This document shows, piece after piece, positions 51,486-60,240 of a DNA stretch of 61,856 bases. The stretch's first letter is position 1, and every line of letters begins with the position of its first letter. Where the stretch lies: contig NZ_BCZQ01000013.1 of assembly GCF_001598815.1 (NCBI RefSeq), forward strand, positions 1 to 61,856, written 5' to 3'. Made by a program: the position numbers and the translations under genes. The notes below the pieces were generated by a model. That model saw only the letters and a program-made list of their open reading frames with translations, was not told the DNA's origin and did not search any database. The DNA is from Sphingopyxis terrae subsp. terrae NBRC 15098. GTDB taxonomy: Bacteria > Pseudomonadota > Alphaproteobacteria > Sphingomonadales > Sphingomonadaceae.

Positions 51486-52280
51486 CTATGCCGCGAGTTG
51501 GGGGGTGAAGAGAAGGCTCTGGCTGATCGCGGCGCGGACCATGTTCTGGCGGAAGGGCTTGGAGATCAGGAAGGTCGGCTCGACGCGGTTGCCGGTGAGC
51601 AGCCGTTCGGGAAAGGCCGTGATGAAGATCGCCGGGACGGGGGCGATCGCCAAAATATCCTGTACCGCGTCGATCCCCGACGATCCGTCGGCAAGCTGGA
51701 TGTCGGCGAGGACGAGGCCGGCCTCGGTGCGTTCGAACGCCGCGACCGCATCGTCGTGCGTCGTCGCGATCCCGGCAACCTCGTGGCCGAGTTCGCGGAC
51801 GATCTGTTCAAGCTCCATCGCGATCAGCGGCTCGTCTTCGATAATCAGGACCGAGGTGCGCGATTCGCGGTCGAGATCGCCGACCGCTTCGGCGAGCAGT
51901 GTTTCGACGGTGGGGATGTCGGTGCCAGTGATCGCCGCGGCCTCGTCGGCCGAAAAACCTTCGAGCGCGGTCAGCAGGAGGATCTGGCGGCCGAGCGGCG
52001 TGATCCGGCGGAGGCGGTCGTTCGCGGCGCGCAGCACCGGGTCGAGTTCGGCGTCGCTGCCTTCGCCGTCGTCGATATAGGCGCTTTCCCAGATGCGGTG
52101 GAAACTGCGGTAGAGGTCGATACGCGTATCGGGACAGGTGCGAAATTCCTGGGGCGCCGCGACAATGACTTCCAGCGTGGTGTGGACGAAATTGTCGCCA
52201 TGTTGCTGACTGCCCGTGAGCGCGCGCGCATAGCGGCGCAGGAACGGCAGATGGCCACGGATTTCTTCGCCCAAGCTCAT
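51486..52280 (-). CDS. phyR: PhyR anti-anti-sigma response regulator
   Basis: A 264-residue protein with an EcfG-like domain (about 1-135, GHLPFLRRYARALTGSQQHGD) joined to a receiver domain (about 142-260, VLIIEDEPLIAME, phospho-acceptor Asp193 in LADIQLADG, FITAFPERLLTG). When phosphorylated, the sigma-like domain binds NepR and frees EcfG. A near-consensus EcfG promoter lies 29 bases upstream of its ATG, so its expression rises with the response. It is divergent from the HWE kinase, probably one of its phosphate donors. Confidence 0.96.
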   Translation of the reverse strand: MSLGEEIRGHLPFLRRYARALTGSQQHGDNFVHTTLEVIVAAPQEFRTCPDTRIDLYRSFHRIWESAYIDDGEGSDAELDPVLRAANDRLRRITPLGRQILLLTALEGFSADEAAAITGTDIPTVETLLAEAVGDLDRESRTSVLIIEDEPLIAMELEQIVRELGHEVAGIATTHDDAVAAFERTEAGLVLADIQLADGSSGIDAVQDILAIAPVPAIFITAFPERLLTGNRVEPTFLISKPFRQNMVRAAISQSLLFTPQLAA

Positions 52281-52308
52281 GCAGGAACCTCCCTCTTTGA
52301 ACCGATCA

Positions 52309-52333
52309 TACGCGCCCCGCGGGGGCGGGTTCC
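52309..52333 (-). promoter_or_regulatory. EcfG-type promoter of phyR
   Basis: On the minus strand GGAAC (52333-52329), a 16-base spacer and CGTA (52312-52309) match the EcfG consensus with one difference in the -10 element. The phyR ATG (52280) is about 20-25 bases after the predicted transcript start. Confidence 0.75.
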
Positions 52334-52486
52334 CGGATTGACGCAAAAAAGCCCCCCCATTTTCTGCAACCACCACGCGCCTGATGCGTAGAGTCTGCCG
52401 GGACGCTACCGGATCGCCGCGTAAGTAGCAGAAAGATGGTCTTTTTCTTGCGCGCTCATTCACAAGCTTTTGCAGGGACCAGATTC

Positions 52487-54067
52487 ATGGCACAGCGCCC
52501 CACCACGGCAATCGATGCGACGGCATCGAGCGAGGGCGCTTCGGAGAAGAGCGCGGCGGGAAAAGACGGAGGGCGGGCTTTGGCCGACGGGGGCGACGAA
52601 GGGGGTTCGAGGGACATGCGCGAGCGCGAACGCCGCCGGCTCGAGACGCTTCGCGAATACCGGATATTGGATACCGCCCCCGAACCGGCGTTCGACCGTG
52701 TCACCAAACTTGCAGCGGATTTGTTCGAGGCGCCGATCGCACTTGTTTCGCTGGTCGACGATTGCCGGCAATGGTTCAAATCCTCCTACGGCCTCGATGT
52801 GCCCGAAACGCCGCGCGAGATCAGCTTTTGCCAATATGTCGTGACCAGCGAGCAGGCGATGATCGTCGCCGATACGCTGGAGGACAGCCGTTTTCGCGGC
52901 AATCCGCTGGTCACCGACGAACCGCTGATCCGCTTTTACGCCGGCGTGCCGCTACGCGCCTATAATGGCGCGGTGCTGGGGACTTTGTGCATCATCGACC
53001 GGCGGCCGCGCGCCGATTTTGCGGACCGCGAGCGCGAACGGCTCGAGGATCTGGCGGCGATCATCATGGCCGAGGCCGACCTGCGGCGCACCGTGATGGA
53101 GCGCGACGAGGCGCGGCACATGCTGGAACGCGCGCTCGACTTTTCGTGCATTGCGACCTGGCAGTTCGACGCGCGCACCGACGAGCTCAAATGGCGCGGC
53201 GCCACCGCCGAGCTATGGGGCGCCGATTTCGAAACCGCATTGAGGACCGGCGAGGGGTTTTTCGCGCGCGTCCATCCCGAGGATCGCGACGCGGTGCGCC
53301 GCGTGCTCTATGCCTCTGTCGACAGCGGCGCGCCCTATTCGATGGAGTACCGCATCGACCATCCCGAACGCGGTGTGCGCTGGATCGCGGCGCGCGGGGA
53401 CTGGGATGTGCGCCGCGACGATGCCATTCTGACCGGGATCAGCGCCGACATCACCGAACAGAAGAGCCGCCAGGAAAATGCGACGCTGTTGATGCGCGAG
53501 CTGCACCACCGGATGCGCAACCTGTTTGCAACGGTCGGCGCGATCATTTCGCTCACCAAAAATTCGGCGCGCGATGTCGACGATTATGTCGAGCGGATCA
53601 GCAGCCGGCTCGACGCGCTTAACCGTGCGCAGAACGTCCTGCTCGGCGCAAATTTCATGACCGGATCGATACACGCGCTGATGCGCGAGGTCGAAGCCGC
53701 CTTTCCGCGCGTGCGCTGGTCGGGCCCCGACCTGCTGCTGCCCGAAAATGCGCTGGTGGCGATGGCGCTGCTGTTCAACGAACTGGCAACCAATGCGGTC
53801 AAGCATGGCGCGTTGACCGGCGCGCGCGGGCAGGTCGATGTCAGCTGGAGCCAGGATCCCGAAGGCAGCGAGCCGCGCCTGTTCCGGCTCGACTGGACCG
53901 AAAGCGGCGGCGATGCGCCGATCGGTCCGCCCGATCGCACCAGCTTTGGCACGCTGCTGATGGAGCGCAGCGTCCGGAACAATCTGGGGGGCACGATTAC
54001 GCGGCACTGGAACCCCGAGGGCCTGCGCGTCGAGATATCGCTGCCCGCCAAATGGCGCGAAGCCTGA
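52487..54067 (+). CDS. GAF-PAS HWE-family sensor histidine kinase
   Basis: A 526-residue cytoplasmic kinase. Order: GAF domain (about residues 45-200, with FVDDCRQWFKSSYGL-type segment and YAGVPLRAYNGAVLGTLCIID), PAS domain (about 210-325, ERALDFSCIATWQFDARTDELKW), then an HWE kinase core. The phospho-acceptor is His341 in MRELHHRMRNLFATVGAI, and the HWE-type WTESGG is near the end. No membrane segment is present. Divergent from phyR, so it is a candidate PhyR kinase or phosphatase. The start MAQRPTTAID (52487) was chosen with an AGGGA site upstream; GTG/ATG alternatives exist slightly earlier. Confidence 0.9.
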   Translation: MAQRPTTAIDATASSEGASEKSAAGKDGGRALADGGDEGGSRDMRERERRRLETLREYRILDTAPEPAFDRVTKLAADLFEAPIALVSLVDDCRQWFKSSYGLDVPETPREISFCQYVVTSEQAMIVADTLEDSRFRGNPLVTDEPLIRFYAGVPLRAYNGAVLGTLCIIDRRPRADFADRERERLEDLAAIIMAEADLRRTVMERDEARHMLERALDFSCIATWQFDARTDELKWRGATAELWGADFETALRTGEGFFARVHPEDRDAVRRVLYASVDSGAPYSMEYRIDHPERGVRWIAARGDWDVRRDDAILTGISADITEQKSRQENATLLMRELHHRMRNLFATVGAIISLTKNSARDVDDYVERISSRLDALNRAQNVLLGANFMTGSIHALMREVEAAFPRVRWSGPDLLLPENALVAMALLFNELATNAVKHGALTGARGQVDVSWSQDPEGSEPRLFRLDWTESGGDAPIGPPDRTSFGTLLMERSVRNNLGGTITRHWNPEGLRVEISLPAKWREA

Positions 54068-54118
54068 AACGCGACGAGGCGATTTGTTCCTAAAATGTTC
54101 TCGTGTTAAACGGGTGGC

Positions 54119-55369
54119 ATGTCGGGAAAATCGATTCTGCAAAAGCTCGCGATCCTCGCCGATGCGGCGAAATATGATGCCTCCTGCGCCTCCTCGGGAA
54201 CGGTGCGGCGCGATTCCACCGCGACCAAGGGCATCGGTTCGACCGAAGGCATGGGCATATGCCACAGCTATGCGCCGGACGGCCGTTGCATTTCGCTGCT
54301 CAAGATACTGCTGACCAATTTCTGCGTTTATGACTGCCGCTTCTGCATCAACCGGGCGTCGAGCAATGTCGCGCGCGCGCGTTTCGATCCGCAGGAGGTC
54401 GTGCGGCTGACACTCGATTTCTACAAGCGCAACTATATCGAGGGGCTGTTCCTGTCGTCGGGGATCATCCGGTCCGAAGACTATACAATGGAGCAGCTGG
54501 TCGAGGTCGCGCGGCTGCTGCGCGAGGAGCATCGCTTTCAGGGCTATATCCATTTGAAGACGATCGCGGGCGCCGATCCCGCGCTGATCGCGCTTGCCGG
54601 CATCTATGCCGACCGGCTGTCGACCAATGTCGAACTGCCGACCGAGGCGGGACTGGCGAGCTTTGCGCCCGAAAAGAAGCCCGGCGTTATTCGCAAGACG
54701 ATGGCATCGGTGCGCACGCGCGAGGCCGACGTCCTCGACGCCGCGAAGGGACGGCTGATCGGCAAGGCACCGCCGCCGCGCTTTGCGCCTGCCGGGCAAT
54801 CGACGCAGATGATCGTCGGCGCCGACGGCGCGCGCGACGACGACATCCTGCACGCGGCGACCAACCTCTATTCGGGCTATCGGCTGCGCCGCGTCTATTA
54901 TTCGGCCTATAGTCCCATTCCCGACGCGAGCAGCGACCTGCCCCCCGTGCGGCCGCCGCTGATGCGTGAGCACCGCCTGTATCAGGCCGACTGGCTGCTG
55001 CGCTTCTATGGCTTCGAGCGCGCCGAGATCATGGCGGGCGGGCGCGGCGGTATGCTCGACCTGGCGATCGATCCCAAGCTTGCGTGGGCGCTTCAGCAGC
55101 GCGAGAGCTTTCCCGTCGACATCAACCGGGCGCCGCGCGAACTGCTGCTCCGCGTGCCCGGTCTTGGCACGCGCGCGGTCGACCGCATCGTGGCGGCGCG
55201 GCGGCTGGGCAAGGTGCGGCTCGGCGACCTCGCCAAGCTGACGGCGTCGGTTAAAAAGCTGCTGCCCTTCATCGTCACGCCCGACTGGCGGCCGGGCAAG
55301 CTCACCGACAGTGCCGACCTGCGCGCCCGCTTCGCGCCGCCCGCGGAACAACTGACGCTGGCGCTGTGA
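54119..55369 (+). CDS. radical SAM protein, putative DNA modification/repair family
   Basis: A 416-residue radical SAM enzyme. The 4Fe-4S cysteines are Cys69, Cys73 and Cys76 in NFCVYDCRFCINR. The C-terminal part carries a helix-hairpin-helix segment (REL LLRVPGLGTRAVDRIVAARR), a DNA-binding fold. This combination defines a family usually annotated as putative DNA modification/repair radical SAM protein and usually found beside the next gene's type. The actual reaction is not known. It ends overlapping the next start by four bases (GTGA), heading a repair operon. Confidence 0.92.
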   Translation: MSGKSILQKLAILADAAKYDASCASSGTVRRDSTATKGIGSTEGMGICHSYAPDGRCISLLKILLTNFCVYDCRFCINRASSNVARARFDPQEVVRLTLDFYKRNYIEGLFLSSGIIRSEDYTMEQLVEVARLLREEHRFQGYIHLKTIAGADPALIALAGIYADRLSTNVELPTEAGLASFAPEKKPGVIRKTMASVRTREADVLDAAKGRLIGKAPPPRFAPAGQSTQMIVGADGARDDDILHAATNLYSGYRLRRVYYSAYSPIPDASSDLPPVRPPLMREHRLYQADWLLRFYGFERAEIMAGGRGGMLDLAIDPKLAWALQQRESFPVDINRAPRELLLRVPGLGTRAVDRIVAARRLGKVRLGDLAKLTASVKKLLPFIVTPDWRPGKLTDSADLRARFAPPAEQLTLAL

Positions 55370-56796
55370 GGGAGGTCGTCCTCGAAACGCCCGGCGATTT
55401 CGGCGAATGGCGCCGCGCCGCGCGCAGCCTGCTGGCGGACGGGATTGCGCCCGAGGACATCAGCTGGCGCGGCGGCGGCGAGGGCGCATCGCTGTTCGGC
55501 GAGGCCGCAGCGGTGCTGCCGCCGTCCGGCGCGCTCAGCCTGCCGCGCGAGCTGGTTGCGATCGCCGAGCGGGTGATCTGTTACCGCGATGCCGCGGTGC
55601 CCGCTCGTCTTTACCGCGTCCTTTGGCGCGCGTTGCAAGACCGTCGGCTGCTTGAACGGCGCACCGACGCCGATGTCGACTGGCTGATGAAGGCCGACAA
55701 GGCGATCCGCCGCGACGTTCACAAGATGCACGCCTTCGTGCGGTTCCGGCGGCTGGGCGAGGATGGCGAGCGCGAGCGCTTCGCGGCGTGGTTCGAGCCC
55801 GCGCACCGCATCCTGCGGCTGACCGCCCCCTTTTTCCAGCGCCGCTTCACCGGCATGGACTGGGCGATCGTCACCCCCGATGCGCGCGCGATCTGGGAAG
55901 GCGAGCGGCTGCGTTACGGCCCCGGCGGGACGCGGGACGAAGTGCCGGAGAGCGATGTGGTCGAGGATCAATGGCGCACCTATTATGGCGCGATCTTCAA
56001 CCCCGCGCGCGTCAAGATCGCCGCGATGCGCGCCGAAATGCCGAAAAAATATTGGCATAACCTGCCCGAGGCACAGGATATTGCGCCGTTGCTGGCAGGC
56101 GCCGAGGCGCGCGTGGAACGGATGCGCGCGGTGGCCGTTTCGGCTGCGAATGCGCGAACGGAGAAATGGCGCAAACGCGTGACCGACGACGACGCCTCGA
56201 CCGAAGCCCTTGATACGCTTGACGCGATCGCGCGCGCGCTCGATCGCTGCACGCGCTGTCCGCTCTATTGCGACGCGACGCAGGCGGTCGCGGGCGAGGG
56301 GCCGGAGACGGCGCGGATCATGCTGGTCGGCGAACAGCCCGGCGATCAGGAGGATTTGCAGGGACGGCCCTTCGTCGGCCCGGCAGGGCAAGTGCTGAAC
56401 GAAGCGCTCGACGAAGCGGGCATGGACCGACGGCGGCTGTTTCTGACCAACGCGGTCAAGCATTTCAAATTCGAACCGCGCGGCAAGCGAAGGTTGCACC
56501 AGAATCCGACGGCTGCCGAGATCGACTTGTGCCGCTGGTGGCTCGACAAGGAGCGCGCGCTGGTCCGGCCCGACGTGATCGTGACGCTGGGCGGCAGCGC
56601 CCTGCGCGGGGTGACGGGGCGAAGCGCGACGATCGCGTCGATGCGCGGGTCGGTGCATGAATTGGAGGGCGGCACGAAGCTGATCGCGACGGTCCATCCG
56701 TCGTTCCTGCTCCGCCTGCCCGACCGCGACCGCGCGGCCAAGGAGCGCGACATGTTCGTCGCCGACCTGATCCGCGCGCGAAAGCTGGCCGCCTGA
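55366..56796 (+). CDS. DUF4130-UdgX fusion, uracil-DNA glycosylase family
   Basis: A 476-residue two-domain protein from a GTG start (55366). Residues ~1-245 are a DUF4130-type 'probable DNA metabolism protein' domain (KADKAIRRDVHKMHAFVRFR, PFFQRRFTGMDWAIVTP). Residues ~275-470 are a UdgX-type family-4-like glycosylase: CTRCPLYCDATQAV, VGEQPGDQEDLQGRPFVGPAG, and the KRRLH loop with His378, which in characterised UdgX forms a covalent bond with the abasic site after uracil removal. Iron-sulfur cysteines CTRC..C are intact. The last base is shared with the next ATG (TGATG). Confidence 0.93.
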   Translation: MREVVLETPGDFGEWRRAARSLLADGIAPEDISWRGGGEGASLFGEAAAVLPPSGALSLPRELVAIAERVICYRDAAVPARLYRVLWRALQDRRLLERRTDADVDWLMKADKAIRRDVHKMHAFVRFRRLGEDGERERFAAWFEPAHRILRLTAPFFQRRFTGMDWAIVTPDARAIWEGERLRYGPGGTRDEVPESDVVEDQWRTYYGAIFNPARVKIAAMRAEMPKKYWHNLPEAQDIAPLLAGAEARVERMRAVAVSAANARTEKWRKRVTDDDASTEALDTLDAIARALDRCTRCPLYCDATQAVAGEGPETARIMLVGEQPGDQEDLQGRPFVGPAGQVLNEALDEAGMDRRRLFLTNAVKHFKFEPRGKRRLHQNPTAAEIDLCRWWLDKERALVRPDVIVTLGGSALRGVTGRSATIASMRGSVHELEGGTKLIATVHPSFLLRLPDRDRAAKERDMFVADLIRARKLAA

Positions 56797-57806
56797 TGCC
56801 CGGCGCTAGCTGGATCCAGCCGCACCCGAGCGGCATCTATGTGAAGCCCGCCGACTTGTGGATCGATCCGTCGCGTCCGGTTGCGCTCGCTGCGGTGACG
56901 CACGGCCACGCCGACCATGCGCGCAGCGGGCATGGATCGGTCTTCGCGACGCCGGAGACGCTCGCGATCATGGCCCTGCGCTATGGCGTCGATGCCGAGG
57001 CGAGCCATAATCAGGCCTTTGCCTATGGCGACGGGTTCGAGCGCGGCGGGGTGCGGTTCAGCTTCCATCCCGCCGGCCATGTGCTCGGCAGCGCGCAGAT
57101 ATTGATGGAGTATCGCGGCGAGCGGATCGTCGTCACCGGCGATTACAAGCGCCGGGCCGACCCGACCTGCGCACCGTTCGAGGTGGTGCCGTGCGATATT
57201 TTCGTGACGGAGGCGACCTTTGGCCTGCCGGTGTTCCGGCACCCGCCGACTGGGGATGAGATCGCCAAGCTGATCGGCGCGGTGCGTGCCGAGCCCGACC
57301 GCGCGATACTCGTCGGCGCCTATGCGCTCGGCAAGGCGCAGCGGGTGATCGCCGAACTTCGCGGCGCGGGCTGGGATGCGCCGATCTATATTCACGGCGC
57401 GCTCGAACGGATGTGCGCGCTCTATGCTGCGCACGGCGTCGATCTGGGCGAATTGCGGCTGGTATCCGAAACCGACAAGGCGGCGATGGCGGGGCAGATC
57501 GTCATTGCCCCGCCGTCCGCGCTCAACGACCGCTGGTCGCGGCGGCTCCCCGATCCTGTCACCGCAATGGCGTCGGGCTGGATGCGCGTGCGCCAACGCG
57601 CGCGGCAACGGATGGTCGAACTGCCGCTCGTCATCTCCGACCATGCCGACTGGGACGAACTGACCGCGACGATAGCCGAGGTGAACCCCACGGAAAGCTG
57701 GATCACCCACGGCAGCGAGGACGGCCTCTTGCGCTGGTGCGAACTCACCCAGCGCAAGGCGCGCGCGCTGCACCTCGTCGGCCGCGACCTGGAGGAGGAG
57801 GCGTGA
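56796..57806 (+). CDS. ligase-associated DNA exonuclease (metallo-beta-lactamase fold)
   Basis: A 336-residue MBL/beta-CASP-fold nuclease. The metal site is VTHGHADHARSGHGS and further ligands lie in FHPAGHVLGSAQI and VVTGDYKRRADPT. DHADWDELTATIAEVNPTESWITHG is the beta-CASP C-terminal segment. The family is named for its genetic association with ATP-dependent DNA ligases; here too the next gene is that ligase, overlapping by four bases (GTGA). It should trim DNA ends for ligation. Confidence 0.94.
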   Translation: MPGASWIQPHPSGIYVKPADLWIDPSRPVALAAVTHGHADHARSGHGSVFATPETLAIMALRYGVDAEASHNQAFAYGDGFERGGVRFSFHPAGHVLGSAQILMEYRGERIVVTGDYKRRADPTCAPFEVVPCDIFVTEATFGLPVFRHPPTGDEIAKLIGAVRAEPDRAILVGAYALGKAQRVIAELRGAGWDAPIYIHGALERMCALYAAHGVDLGELRLVSETDKAAMAGQIVIAPPSALNDRWSRRLPDPVTAMASGWMRVRQRARQRMVELPLVISDHADWDELTATIAEVNPTESWITHGSEDGLLRWCELTQRKARALHLVGRDLEEEA

Positions 57807-59521
57807 AGCGCTTCGCCGCCCTGATCGACCGGCTGATTTACACGCGCTCGCGCAACAGCAAGCTGGCGCTGATCGTCGATTATCTGAAGCATACGCCCGA
57901 TCCCGATCGCGGCTGGGCGCTTGCGGCGTTGACCGAGGCGCTCGACTTTCCGGCGGTGAAGGCGGGGACAGTGCGGACGCTGCTCGCGACGCGCGTGGAT
58001 GAAGAGCTGTTCCGGCTGTCGCGGCATTTCGTCGGCGATACGGCGGAGACGGCGGCGCTGTTGTGGCCTGATTCAGACAACCGGACAGAAACAATCCGTA
58101 TCCCCGAGCGAAGCCGAGGGGCTCTTTCGAGCGCAGCGAGAATATCGGGCGTTGCGGCCTCGACTTCGCTCGGCATGGCCCCTCGGCTTCGCTCGGGGGT
58201 GCGGGATTCGGACACTGCGCAACCTTCACTCTCGGTATCCGAAGCCGTCGGCGCGCTGGCCGCCGCCAGTCGCAGCGATGCGCCCGCGATCGTCGCCGCA
58301 TTGCTCGACCGGCTCGACGCCGACGGGCGTTATGCGCTGCTCAAACTGGCTTTGGGCGGGATGCGCGTCGGGGTGTCGGCGCGGCTGGCGAAACAGGCTT
58401 TTGCACAGGCGTTCGGCGTGCCGGTCGACGATGTCGAGGAGCTGTGGCACGCGATCCCGCCGCCCTATGCGCCGCTGTTCGCCTGGGGTGAGGGATGGGC
58501 GCCGCGTCCCGACCTTGCCGACGTCGCCTTCTTTCGGCCCTTCATGCTCGCGCATCCGCTCGAGGAAGAGGATGTCGATCTCGCTGACTTCGCCGCCGAA
58601 TGGAAATGGGACGGCATCCGGGTCCAGATCGTGCGTGCCGCCGGCGAGACGCGTATCTATAGCCGTGGCGGCGAGGAAATCAGCGGCGCCTTCCCCGAAC
58701 TGGTCGCGGCCTTCGATCAGGAGGCGGTGATCGACGGCGAATTGCTCGTGCGCGGCGAGGTTCAGGGCGGGCCAGAAACACAGGGAGGGGCGGCGAGCTT
58801 CAACGCGCTGCAACAGCGGCTGGGGCGCAAGACCGTGTCGAAAAAGATGCTCGCCGATTATCCAGCCTTCGTGCGCGTCTACGACCTGCTTGGCGTCGAT
58901 GGCGATGATTTGCGCGCCCTGCCGTGGACCGAGCGGCGGCGGCAGTTGGAGGCCTTCGTGCCGCGGCTGGCCGCCAGCCATTTCGACCTGTCGCCGCTCA
59001 TCGCGGCCGAAGATTTCAATGCACTCGCCGATCTGCGCGCCGGCGCGCGCGACGCCGCGATCGAAGGGGTGATGCTCAAGCGGCGTGATGCCCCGTATGT
59101 TGCCGGGCGAAGGGCGGGGCTGTGGTACAAATGGAAACGCGACCCGCTGACCGCCGATTGCGTGATGATGTATGCGCAGCGCGGCAACGGGCGCCGCGCC
59201 AGCTTCTATTCGGATTATACCTTCGGCTGCTGGACCGAGGCGGGCGAATTGCTGCCGGTGGGCAAGGCCTATTCGGGCTTCACCGACGCGGAGCTGAAGT
59301 GGCTCGACAAGTTCGTGCGCGACAACACGGTCGATCGCTTCGGCCCGGTGCGCGAGGTCCAAAAGACGCTGGTGCTCGAGGTCGCCTTCGATTCGATCCA
59401 CGCATCGAAGCGCCACAAATCGGGGCTGGCGATGCGTTTCCCGCGCATCGCGCGCATCCGGCGCGACAAGCTGGCGGAGGAAGCCGACCGGATCGCGACG
59501 CTGCGCGGCATGGTGACGTAA
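57803..59521 (+). CDS. ATP-dependent DNA ligase, cisplatin-type bacterial repair ligase with in-frame palindromic insert
   Basis: A 572-residue ligase starting at GTG 57803. N-terminal DNA-binding domain (~1-230, VGVSARLAKQAFAQAFG), nucleotidyltransferase domain with the adenylated Lys268 in EWKWDGIRVQI, then GVMLKRRDAPYVAGR and WYKWKRDPLTADCVM, and an OB domain ending KHKSGLAMRFPRIARIRRDK. Around residues 100-135 the protein contains about 35 residues of low-complexity sequence encoded by a palindromic repeat (58102-58198), which explains the extra length against the ~530 usual. Last gene of the repair cassette; the usual helicase is not downstream. Confidence 0.93.
   Translation: MKRFAALIDRLIYTRSRNSKLALIVDYLKHTPDPDRGWALAALTEALDFPAVKAGTVRTLLATRVDEELFRLSRHFVGDTAETAALLWPDSDNRTETIRIPERSRGALSSAARISGVAASTSLGMAPRLRSGVRDSDTAQPSLSVSEAVGALAAASRSDAPAIVAALLDRLDADGRYALLKLALGGMRVGVSARLAKQAFAQAFGVPVDDVEELWHAIPPPYAPLFAWGEGWAPRPDLADVAFFRPFMLAHPLEEEDVDLADFAAEWKWDGIRVQIVRAAGETRIYSRGGEEISGAFPELVAAFDQEAVIDGELLVRGEVQGGPETQGGAASFNALQQRLGRKTVSKKMLADYPAFVRVYDLLGVDGDDLRALPWTERRRQLEAFVPRLAASHFDLSPLIAAEDFNALADLRAGARDAAIEGVMLKRRDAPYVAGRRAGLWYKWKRDPLTADCVMMYAQRGNGRRASFYSDYTFGCWTEAGELLPVGKAYSGFTDAELKWLDKFVRDNTVDRFGPVREVQKTLVLEVAFDSIHASKRHKSGLAMRFPRIARIRRDKLAEEADRIATLRGMVT
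58102..58198. repeat. palindromic element inside the ligase gene
   Basis: A perfect 20-base inverted repeat, CCCCGAGCGAAGCCGAGGGG (58102-58121) and its complement (58179-58198), flanks 57 bases. Less exact pairing extends a few bases further on both sides, so the true insert is about 97-115 bases. The ligase frame stays open through it. No second copy of this arm is in the window. Confidence 0.85.
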
Positions 59522-59610
59522 AAATAACGCCAGAATTCGTCGTCACGGGGTTGCAACTCGCGTCAAACATACCGAGTTACACCCCCGAACACCAAAAAAA
59601 GGAGACTGCC

Positions 59611-60225
59611 ATGACAATCGCTTTTCCGCCGCTGCCCTATGCCGAGGACGCGCTGGCGCCGCATATTTCGGCCGACACGCTCGCGACGCATCATGGCAAG
59701 CATCACAAGGCCTATGTCGACAAGACCAATGCCGCGATCGAAGGCACCGACCTCGCCGACAAGAGCCTGGAAGAAATCATCCACCATGCCGAAGGATCGG
59801 GCAACAAGGGGCTGTTCAACAACAGCGCCCAGTCGTGGAACCACGCTTTCTACTGGAACTGCCTGTCGCCGACCAAGACCGCACCGTCGGGCGATCTCGC
59901 CGCGGCGATCGACCGCGACTTCGGGTCGCTGGACGATCTCAAGAAGAAGCTGAAGGACACGGCGGTCAACCATTTCGCCTCGGGCTGGGCGTGGCTGGTC
60001 GCCAAGGACGGCAAGCTGTCGGTCACCGACACGCATGACGCCGGCACCGAAGTGACCGCCGGCATCAAGCCGCTGCTCGTCATCGACGTGTGGGAACATG
60101 CCTATTACATCGACCGCAAGAACCTGCGCCCGGCCTACGTCGATGCGGTGGTCGACGAACTGCTCAACTGGGATTTCGCCGCCGAGAATCTGGCGCGCGA
60201 CGGCGCCTGGACCTATCCGGCGTAA
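59611..60225 (+). CDS. sodB: iron superoxide dismutase
   Basis: A 204-residue enzyme that disproportionates superoxide to oxygen and peroxide in the cytoplasm. Metal ligands are His27 (THHGKHHKAYV), His78 (SWNHAFYW) and the Asp/His pair in VIDVWEHAYYIDRKN. The overall pattern (HHKAYVDKTN, NNSAQSWNHAFYWNC) is the Fe form typical of alphaproteobacteria. The ATG at 59611 has an AAAGGAG ribosome binding site 8 bases upstream. It starts 89 bases after the ligase stop and has no signal peptide. Frames upstream on this strand belong to the ligase. Confidence 0.97.
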   Translation: MTIAFPPLPYAEDALAPHISADTLATHHGKHHKAYVDKTNAAIEGTDLADKSLEEIIHHAEGSGNKGLFNNSAQSWNHAFYWNCLSPTKTAPSGDLAAAIDRDFGSLDDLKKKLKDTAVNHFASGWAWLVAKDGKLSVTDTHDAGTEVTAGIKPLLVIDVWEHAYYIDRKNLRPAYVDAVVDELLNWDFAAENLARDGAWTYPA

Positions 60226-60240
60226 TTTCCCGTCAAAGAA

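Noticed and set aside
53213..55351. Open frame of about 700 codons antisense to the kinase and radical SAM genes
   Set aside because: Both opposite-strand genes have complete catalytic motifs; this frame has none.
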